Origin: JANRJY01 sp033763735
Lineage (GTDB): Bacteria > Bacteroidota > Bacteroidia > Cytophagales > UBA9547
Direction: 5' to 3'
DNA: 21,269 nucleotides
NCBI GenBank assembly: GCA_033763735.1
Contig: JANRJY010000047.1
Span: 1-21,269, forward strand
In this document: positions 15,713 to 21,269 of the stretch, piece after piece
Numbering within the stretch: position 1 is the first letter of the stretch
Layout: every line of letters begins with the position of its first letter
Notes under the pieces: model-generated
Told to the model about the DNA's origin: nothing
Seen by the model: only the letters and a program-made list of their open reading frames with translations
Databases searched by the model: none
Made by a program: the position numbers and the translations under genes

Positions 15713-17611
15713 ATGAACACACAAAAAGAAAAAATCCTCACAAAAATATTTAGTAATTCAGAAGATGCTTCCAAATCAGTAGCTAACGAAATAGCTGCCT
15801 TGATTAAAATTAAGCAACTCGAAGGCAAATTATGCATTCTCGGATTGGCAACCGGATCTACACCTACAAGGGTATATGCCGAACTTGTTAAAATGTGTAA
15901 AGACGGCCAATTATCATTCAAAAACGTGGTCACTTTTAATTTGGATGAATATTACCCAATGCAACCGGATAGTTTGCAAAGCTATGTAAGGTTTATGAAT
16001 GAGCATTTATTCAATCATATCGACATTCCAAAACAAAACATCAATATCCCCGATGGTACTTTGCCTAAAGATAAAGTGGCAGATTATTGCAAAAGTTATG
16101 AAAAGAAAATTGAAGAACTAGGTGGTCTTGATTTGCAAATTTTGGGTATTGGACGTACAGGTCACATTGGTTTTAATGAACCCGGTTCAGGTGAAAACAC
16201 AGTTACTCGTATGATCACGCTCGATCAAATGACACGTGTGGACGCTGCAAGTGATTTTTTTGGGGAAGAAAGTGTACCACGCAAGGCTTTAACAATGGGC
16301 GTAGGCACCATAATGAAAGCCAAAAAAATTATCATGATGGCTTGGGGAGAAGGCAAGTCAAAAATTATCAAAAAAGCCGTTGAAGGACCGGTAACCGACC
16401 AAATTCCGTCTACATTCCTTCAAAAACACCCTAATGCTCAAGTAGTTGTTGATGAAGCAGCATCGTCTGAATTAACTCGTATAAAGACTCCATGGTTGGT
16501 TGGCACCTGCGATTGGCACGATCCAAAGCTTATCAGAAAAGCAGTAGTATGGCTATGTCAAACTGTTGAAAAGCCTATTCTCAAACTAACCAGCAACGAT
16601 TACACGGAACATGGTATGAGCGATTTGGTTACCGAATACAGTTCTGCCTATCAAATCAATATAAAGATATTCAATGAACTTCAACACACAATTACCGGTT
16701 GGCCCGGAGGCAAACCCAATGCCGATGATAGCCAACGTCCCGAAAGAGCGAAACCATTTCCAAAAAGAGTGGTACTATTCAGCCCACACCCTGATGATGA
16801 TGTAATTTCAATGGGTGGTACTTTTATTCGATTGGTTGATCAAGGACACGATGTGCATGTAGCCTATCAGACTTCAGGCAATATTGCTGTTTTTGATGAT
16901 GATGCAGTACGATTTGCGGACTTTATTAATGATTACAATGAAGCTTTCGGTTTAAATAAAGAAGATAGCGAAAAACTCTATAAAAAGGTGGTGAAATCAC
17001 TTCGTGAAAAAGCACCCGGACAAGTAGATATTAAAGAAGTAATGTCCATCAAAGGACTGATTCGCAGAGGAGAAGCCAAAGCAGGTGCGAGATATGTTGG
17101 CTTGCCTGATAAAAATATTCATTTCCTCGACATGCCATTTTATGAAACCGGGGCAGTTAAGAAAAAACCCATCGGTGAAGAAGATATACAAATTATTGTT
17201 GACTTGTTGCAGCAGATTAAACCACATCAAATATATGCTGCAGGCGATTTGAGCGACCCACATGGAACTCATAGAGTTTGTTTGGCAGCCATTTATGCTG
17301 CTCTCGATAGATTAAAAGATGAAAAATGGATAAAAGATTGTTACGTATGGTTGTATAGAGGAGCTTGGCAAGAATGGGAAATTGATCAAATAGAAATGGC
17401 CGTTCCTATTAGCCCAGAAGAGCTTTTACGTAAAAGAAAAGCAGTTTTCAAACATCAATCTCAAAAAGATGCAGCATTGTTTCCGGGAAATGACAAACGT
17501 GAGTTCTGGGTTCGTGCCGAAGACCGTAACCATGCCACGGCAGATATTTACAACAAATTAGGCTTAGCCGAATATGAAGCAATGGAAGCATTTGTTAGGT
17601 ATATATTTTAA
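15713..17611 (+). CDS. nagB: NagB-like glucosamine-6-phosphate deaminase fused to a PIG-L (LmbE-like) deacetylase domain
   Basis: 632 residues, over twice the length of plain NagB. Residues about 1-270 are the deaminase/isomerase domain: GLATGSTPTRVYAEL, VVTFNLDEYYPM (D78 at the E. coli Asp72 position), and LGIGRTGHIGFNEPGS (H151, E156). In the last motif E. coli Asp141 is replaced by T149. Residues about 352-632 are a PIG-L/LmbE zinc deacetylase domain: VVLFSPHPDDD (H359, D362) and SDPHGTHRV (H517/H520). The first domain should convert glucosamine-6-P to fructose-6-P and ammonia; the second may remove an acetyl group from a GlcNAc compound. No signal peptide, so cytoplasmic. It follows the previous gene by 13 bp. 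Similar fusions are common in Bacteroidota, but the role of the second domain is not settled here. Confidence 0.92.
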   Translation: MNTQKEKILTKIFSNSEDASKSVANEIAALIKIKQLEGKLCILGLATGSTPTRVYAELVKMCKDGQLSFKNVVTFNLDEYYPMQPDSLQSYVRFMNEHLFNHIDIPKQNINIPDGTLPKDKVADYCKSYEKKIEELGGLDLQILGIGRTGHIGFNEPGSGENTVTRMITLDQMTRVDAASDFFGEESVPRKALTMGVGTIMKAKKIIMMAWGEGKSKIIKKAVEGPVTDQIPSTFLQKHPNAQVVVDEAASSELTRIKTPWLVGTCDWHDPKLIRKAVVWLCQTVEKPILKLTSNDYTEHGMSDLVTEYSSAYQINIKIFNELQHTITGWPGGKPNADDSQRPERAKPFPKRVVLFSPHPDDDVISMGGTFIRLVDQGHDVHVAYQTSGNIAVFDDDAVRFADFINDYNEAFGLNKEDSEKLYKKVVKSLREKAPGQVDIKEVMSIKGLIRRGEAKAGARYVGLPDKNIHFLDMPFYETGAVKKKPIGEEDIQIIVDLLQQIKPHQIYAAGDLSDPHGTHRVCLAAIYAALDRLKDEKWIKDCYVWLYRGAWQEWEIDQIEMAVPISPEELLRKRKAVFKHQSQKDAALFPGNDKREFWVRAEDRNHATADIYNKLGLAEYEAMEAFVRYIF

Positions 17612-17629
17612 AACTGGTCTTACGAAGAT

Positions 17630-17768
17630 TAAATCCTAAATTCTAAGCACTAAACCCTATACAAATACAAATGTGCCAATTTTATAATATCAAAATTAAT
17701 CTTGCATATTTGATTTGTATTTAAAATTTAGAATTTGTTTAGAATTTAGAGATTCGGATTTAGAATTT
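17630..17768. repeat. palindromic AT-rich intergenic element
   Basis: Between the nagB fusion and the PIG-L gene. AAATACAAAT (17663-17672) and ATTTGTATTT (17713-17722) form a perfect 10-bp inverted repeat, with an inner AATTTT/AAAATT stem (17678-17683 with 17692-17697). Outside them, AAATTCTAA (17638-17646) faces three copies of TTTAGAATTT (17727-17736, 17738-17747, 17759-17768). The whole could fold into one long imperfect hairpin and may act as a terminator or be a short dispersed repeat. Confidence 0.6.
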
Positions 17769-17786
17769 ACGTAACTTAAGTTAATC

Positions 17787-18536
17787 ATGAAAAGTACAGC
17801 TATCTTAGTATTAATACTCGCCTTAGGATTAAATATTAGTATTTCGCAATCCAAACGAAATGTATTGATTGTAACTGCCCATCCGGATGATTGGGAAATT
17901 GTTATGGGAGGCACTGCGTATTTGCTCAAGGACAAATATCAAATTCATGTTGCCATTGCTTCAAGAGGCGAAAGAGGATTTAGCAAGGAACCTAAATCCG
18001 AAACAGCTGCCATTAGAACCAAAGAAGCGGAGTGTTCAGCTGCAAAAATTGGTGCTAAACTTAATTTCTTAGGGAAAATTGATGGAGACATCTATGCCGA
18101 TAGCGATGCAGTGAAACAATTAGTGACCTTAATGAAAACACTTGACCCCGCCATTACATTTGTGATGTGGCCATTTGACAAACCTGATCATGCAGCTGCT
18201 TCCAATATGGCAATTTTGGCTTTAAATAAAAGTGGCATTGCTTATGATCACGAAGTATATCTGTTTGATGGAGGACATGGATCTACTTCTAATCATTTCA
18301 TCCCCGATATTTATGTCAATATTACTCCCGTGTGGCTCAATAAACAAGAAATTGTAAATTGTCATGCTGTACACAATAAAGATAGTAGCTTGTCAAAAAT
18401 GGTTGAAAATGAAAACAAGACTTATGGGTACATCAACAGAACTCCCTATGCCGAAGGATTTAAGCCATTATATCCACTTACTAATGGACGATGGGATTCG
18501 AACAAGAAAATCAAATGCACATTATTGGATTTATAA
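17787..18536 (+). CDS. secreted PIG-L family deacetylase
   Basis: 249 residues with a signal peptide (MKSTAILVLILALGLNISIS, cleavage near 20). The PIG-L/LmbE fold is shown by VLIVTAHPDDWEIVMGG (zinc ligands H32 and D35), ASRGERGF, RTKEAECSAAKIGA, and the distal ligand H135 in KPDHAAA. Members remove the N-acetyl group from GlcNAc units (MshB, PIG-L, diacetylchitobiose deacetylase). The signal peptide places it in the periplasm or on the outer surface, unlike the PIG-L domain of the upstream fusion. It lies 175 bp downstream of nagB with a palindromic element between, so it may be transcribed separately. Confidence 0.9.
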   Translation: MKSTAILVLILALGLNISISQSKRNVLIVTAHPDDWEIVMGGTAYLLKDKYQIHVAIASRGERGFSKEPKSETAAIRTKEAECSAAKIGAKLNFLGKIDGDIYADSDAVKQLVTLMKTLDPAITFVMWPFDKPDHAAASNMAILALNKSGIAYDHEVYLFDGGHGSTSNHFIPDIYVNITPVWLNKQEIVNCHAVHNKDSSLSKMVENENKTYGYINRTPYAEGFKPLYPLTNGRWDSNKKIKCTLLDL

Positions 18537-19799
18537 ATTTTCCTTATTCTTCCACTTTATATAGGCCATAGCCAAATCATAATTCCATTTGAATTCTTCA
18601 AAATTTGATCGAAATTCATTGCTATTGTTTAAATATTTTGAATATTCAATCAAACTCACATTATTACGCATTCCGGGCCAAAGCAAATATTTGAATCCTC
18701 CTTTATAAGCTTTTGACTCTTTTATTTTGTCCAAATGAGAAATATTTTCAGAAAGTTTATAAACACTGAAGTATAATGCAGGAGACAAAGTAAAAGCCAC
18801 AAGAACAACTACTATTTTAAGCTTTTGAATAAATTGTTTTTTAATAAAGTCATCAATTCCAAATACTGAAGTTATGGCCAAAACCAAGTAAAAAACCAAA
18901 GCAAACACGTAATTATCAGGCACATCATAAAAAATAGGAAATACAAAATATGGCAAACCAACTAAAAAATAAAAAAATCCTACCCTAGGATATTTCTTGA
19001 ATAATTTTATTAATCCCCAAATGGAAAAAAATAAGAATAAGTGCAAATTATAGAGTAGAAAGCCAACATTCTTTAGCAAAGAATTAAAATAATAATAAAC
19101 ATCATGATCAATTGCCTTGCTAAGAAAAAATGTGTTTTCAACCAAAACCGACATTACTGAATTTTGATTTGTAATGAATGGTAATACAAACAATAATAAC
19201 CCTATTAACGATGCAGGAATTAGTTTAACCAAAACATTAATCCATTGTTTATCAACAACATAACACAAATAGATAAATGCAGGGAATATCAAAATGTTTT
19301 GTATGTGAATCCATAAAGAAATTCCCATTAATATAGAAATAAGAAAAATAATTTGTCGCTTTGATTCATCAATTAGGACTATGGTACTCAAAAAAAATAA
19401 TAAAGTTAAAAAAGCCAAATTGAAGGTATATACTTCTACAATTTCGGTTTGACGCCAATAAGTAAATGAAAAGGCAAGAATAATTACTGAAATAACAGAT
19501 GCCCAACTTGAGTCTGAAATTTTGAAAGATGTACAATACACTAATAATAAAGTAATTAAGGAAAACAATATAGATACAAATGAAGCAATTTGAAAAGCAT
19601 CAAAGTAAGAAAACATAATAACCAACAATCTTAAAAAATTGACATAAAGGAAATGTGATGTAGCATTTGTACCTAATTGAAAACAACATTCTGATGCCCA
19701 TACAAAACCTAAAGCATCGCCAAAACCAATACTTGTATTTGAATTAATAAAATATACAAAAAATATGATCACTAAAGTTATTGTAATTTTAAAGCTCAT
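18531..19799 (-). CDS. polytopic membrane protein of the DUF2723 (GT117, O-mannosyltransferase-like) group
   Basis: 422 residues, mostly hydrophobic, with about nine or ten predicted membrane helices. The motif FSFTYWRQTEIVEVYTFNLA after the second helix group is typical of DUF2723 proteins, which belong to the GT-C superfamily and are thought to transfer sugars from lipid carriers to exported proteins; the N-terminal loop after helix 1 (FGDALGFVW) carries the acidic residue usual at this place. It is much shorter than many DUF2723 proteins of this phylum, which can exceed 900 residues, and lacks their soluble C-terminal part. Its 3' end overlaps the end of the PIG-L gene by six bases in convergent orientation. 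Function is inferred from the family only. Confidence 0.65.
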   Translation of the reverse strand: MSFKITITLVIIFFVYFINSNTSIGFGDALGFVWASECCFQLGTNATSHFLYVNFLRLLVIMFSYFDAFQIASFVSILFSLITLLLVYCTSFKISDSSWASVISVIILAFSFTYWRQTEIVEVYTFNLAFLTLLFFLSTIVLIDESKRQIIFLISILMGISLWIHIQNILIFPAFIYLCYVVDKQWINVLVKLIPASLIGLLLFVLPFITNQNSVMSVLVENTFFLSKAIDHDVYYYFNSLLKNVGFLLYNLHLFLFFSIWGLIKLFKKYPRVGFFYFLVGLPYFVFPIFYDVPDNYVFALVFYLVLAITSVFGIDDFIKKQFIQKLKIVVVLVAFTLSPALYFSVYKLSENISHLDKIKESKAYKGGFKYLLWPGMRNNVSLIEYSKYLNNSNEFRSNFEEFKWNYDLAMAYIKWKNKENL

Positions 19800-19975
19800 T
19801 GTTTTTAATAAATATCTATAAGTAGAAAATTTTTAGAACAATATTTAATGTAAATTTTCATTGAAGCTTGGAAAAATTGAACTTAAAACTGTGTAATTAA
19901 ACCAAAACAAAGTGAAATAACTGCTTATTGTTTATAAAATTTGCATATTTTTGAGAAATTTATTCAATAAAACAA

Positions 19976-19983
19976 TAAATTTG
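19976..19983 (+). promoter_or_regulatory. candidate -7 box for the coiled-coil protein gene
   Basis: TAAATTTG fits TAnnTTTG, with TTTG at 19950-19953 as a possible -33 element 22 bp upstream, slightly long. A second TAnnTTTG match lies at 19946-19953. The leader from the first would be about 18-20 nt. Confidence 0.4.
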
Positions 19984-20008
19984 CCACTCAAGCAATAGTC
20001 GAATATTT

Positions 20009-20929
20009 ATGGTTACAGATGAAAAAGAGAAAGACAATTCAGGAAAAAAATGGTTGTTCCTTTCTATTATCATAATTTTACTTCTCATTAATGCTATTCA
20101 ACTATATCTACAAAATCAAGCTCGCAAAGAGATTCAAGAGAAAGTAGTAGTAATAGAAAATAAAGACGCAGAAATTAAAGTTTATAATTACAAGTTGGAT
20201 TCCATCCAACGTGAGCTTCAATACAGATACGAAGAAATTGCAAAATTAGGAGGCGACACAGCCTCAATGGGTGATCTGATTCGTCAATTAAAACGTGACA
20301 AAAAATCCCTAGCAGCAAATGCTGCAATGGCACAGGCCAAATATAACGAAATCAAATCGCAATATGATCAGGTAATGACCACTAAAGATAGTGAAATCGA
20401 AACTCTTCGAGCCGAACGTGACGACTTATTTAAAGCCAACAATGAGCTTAAGAAACAACAAGTTAGCTTGAATGATTCTATATCTGAATTAAAATCTAAA
20501 AAAGAAGAACTAAGCAAACAAGTTGAAATAGCTGCTCAATTAAAAGTAGCGGATCTTAAAATCACATACATATCTAAAAAAGATAAAGAAATCACTTCTG
20601 ACACTAAAGCAAAAAAGGTAGCGAAACTAAAAGTTGCTTTCAATGTACTTGAAAATAAAGTAGCCAAAATTGAAAGTAAAATATTCTACCTAAGAGTAAT
20701 TGAGCCCGATGGTGCTGCACTTTATGACCTTGCACAAGGGGGAGGGTCAATACAATTTGATGGTAAAGAAATTTATTATACTGCCAAACAAGAAATACTG
20801 TACGACCAAATGACCAAAACACTCACTTTCATATATAATAAAGGAGCTGAGTATAAACAAGGCAAACACCAAATTGAAGTCTATTGCGAAAATGCAGTAA
20901 TTGGCAGAGGTGTATTTACATTGCTTTAG
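20009..20929 (+). CDS. membrane-anchored coiled-coil protein of unknown function
   Basis: 306 residues. Residues about 15-34 (WLFLSIIIILLLINAIQLYL) form one membrane anchor after a short charged cytoplasmic tail. Residues about 38-180 are a long charged coiled coil rich in K, E and Q (IQEKVVVIENKDAEIKVYNY, LKSKKEELSKQVEIAAQL). The last 120 residues look like a beta-rich domain (KIFYLRVIEPDGAALYDLAQ, IEVYCENAVIGRGVFTLL). I do not recognise the family. It is probably anchored in the inner membrane with the coiled coil and C-terminal domain in the periplasm. It lies upstream of rpsF on the same strand, but a palindromic element and a promoter separate them. Confidence 0.85.
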   Translation: MVTDEKEKDNSGKKWLFLSIIIILLLINAIQLYLQNQARKEIQEKVVVIENKDAEIKVYNYKLDSIQRELQYRYEEIAKLGGDTASMGDLIRQLKRDKKSLAANAAMAQAKYNEIKSQYDQVMTTKDSEIETLRAERDDLFKANNELKKQQVSLNDSISELKSKKEELSKQVEIAAQLKVADLKITYISKKDKEITSDTKAKKVAKLKVAFNVLENKVAKIESKIFYLRVIEPDGAALYDLAQGGGSIQFDGKEIYYTAKQEILYDQMTKTLTFIYNKGAEYKQGKHQIEVYCENAVIGRGVFTLL

Positions 20930-20942
20930 TTACCATTTATAC

Positions 20943-21033
20943 TAATTTCATTAATTTAAGATGTTATTATCCTTCTCTGTTGGAGAAGGAATAGGATGAG
21001 GTGAATAAACTCAATCTTAAATTAATGATATTG
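20943..21033. repeat. nested inverted-repeat element upstream of rpsF
   Basis: TCATTAATTTAAGAT (20948-20962) and ATCTTAAATTAATGA (21014-21028) are perfect 15-bp inverted arms. Pairing continues outward with one mismatch. Inside is a second hairpin, TCCTTCTC (20970-20977) with GAGAAGGA (20983-20990), followed by ATAGGATGAGGTG. This inner sequence resembles a short dispersed repeat (CCTTCTC...GAGAAGG...GATGAGGT) that I recall from many Bacteroidota genomes. It may end transcription of the coiled-coil gene. Confidence 0.7.
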
Positions 21034-21087
21034 ACTTATCCACAACATAATTTATTCATAATTTATTTTTAGCTGTGAAATATTTCC

Positions 21088-21095
21088 TATATTTG
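21088..21095 (+). promoter_or_regulatory. -7 box of the rpsF promoter
   Basis: TATATTTG is a perfect TAnnTTTG match, 27 bp before the rpsF ATG. The expected -33 position holds a T-run (21066-21070) and no TTG. A start near 21101 would leave a leader of about 20 nt. Confidence 0.55.
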
Positions 21096-21122
21096 CAGCC
21101 CGTTTTAAAAACCTTATATACA

Positions 21123-21269
21123 ATGGACATTAAAAATTATGAGACGGTATTCATCCTTAATCCCGTTTTACCTGAGCCACAGGTAAAGGATGCCGTAGAA
21201 AAGTACAAAAAAATTCTCACCGATGGTAAGGCTGAGATTGTTAATGAAGAAAATTGGGGCCTAAAATCA
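21123..21269 (+). CDS. rpsF: 30S ribosomal protein S6, N-terminal 49 codons
   Basis: The frame from ATG 21123 reads MDIKNYETVFILNPVLPEPQ, then VKDAVEKYKKIL and ENWGLKS at the window end. YETVFILNPVL and NWGLK are hallmarks of bacterial S6, a small-subunit protein that pairs with S18. The rest of the gene, and probably rpsR and rplI, lies beyond the window. Confidence 0.95.
   Translation, partial: MDIKNYETVFILNPVLPEPQVKDAVEKYKKILTDGKAEIVNEENWGLKS

Noticed and set aside
17696..17935. 79-residue minus-strand frame over the palindromic element and the PIG-L start
   Set aside because: Composition reflects the repeat and the antisense of a signal peptide; no recognisable domain.
1..21269. CRISPR array, tRNA, rRNA, IS element or prophage
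   Set aside because: No regularly spaced repeats, tRNA-like cloverleaf or transposase/integrase sequence was seen.

Overview
The window looks like chromosomal DNA from a member of the Bacteroidota. It is AT-rich, and several intergenic regions carry the TAnnTTTG -7 box of that phylum. The gene content also fits: a TonB-dependent receptor, a TlpA-like protein, a PIG-L domain fused to NagB, GH20 plus PA14, and DUF2723. I cannot place it to genus. No rRNA, tRNA, CRISPR array, insertion sequence or phage gene was found.

Layout. 1-2937 (minus strand) is a glycan-synthesis patch with two tandem GT17 glycosyltransferases (the first cut by the window edge, with a TTG start overlapping its neighbour's stop) and a GT2 glycosyltransferase. 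A DUF433/DUF5615 toxin-antitoxin-like pair sits between them. 3113-3613 (plus) is a DUF4160/DUF2442 pair with a good promoter. 3625-7177 (minus) is a thiamine-responsive unit: promoter, TPP riboswitch, TonB-dependent receptor, secreted TlpA-like thioredoxin. 7186-9267 (minus) is an AraC regulator followed by a class III aminotransferase.

9379-18536 (plus) is the main system, an amino-sugar salvage cluster. It holds a secreted GH20 hexosaminidase with PA14, murQ, an inserted yefM/yoeB pair, an 877-residue Tat-type putative glycosidase that I cannot assign to a family, a nagB-PIG-L fusion, and a secreted PIG-L deacetylase. A simple reading is that exported hydrolases release GlcNAc or MurNAc units from chitin-, glycan- or peptidoglycan-like material, MurQ turns MurNAc-6-P into GlcNAc-6-P, and NagB makes fructose-6-P and ammonia. 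No NagA deacetylase is seen, so the PIG-L domains are candidates for the deacetylation step. The divergent AraC gene is the obvious candidate regulator.

18531-21269 holds a DUF2723/GT117-type membrane protein (minus), a membrane-anchored coiled-coil protein (plus), a nested inverted-repeat element, and the start of rpsF.

The most interesting points are the unassigned glycosidase, the NagB-PIG-L fusion with an Asp-to-Thr change at a catalytic-site position, the duplicated riboswitch strand in the thiamine receptor leader, and two palindromic intergenic elements.
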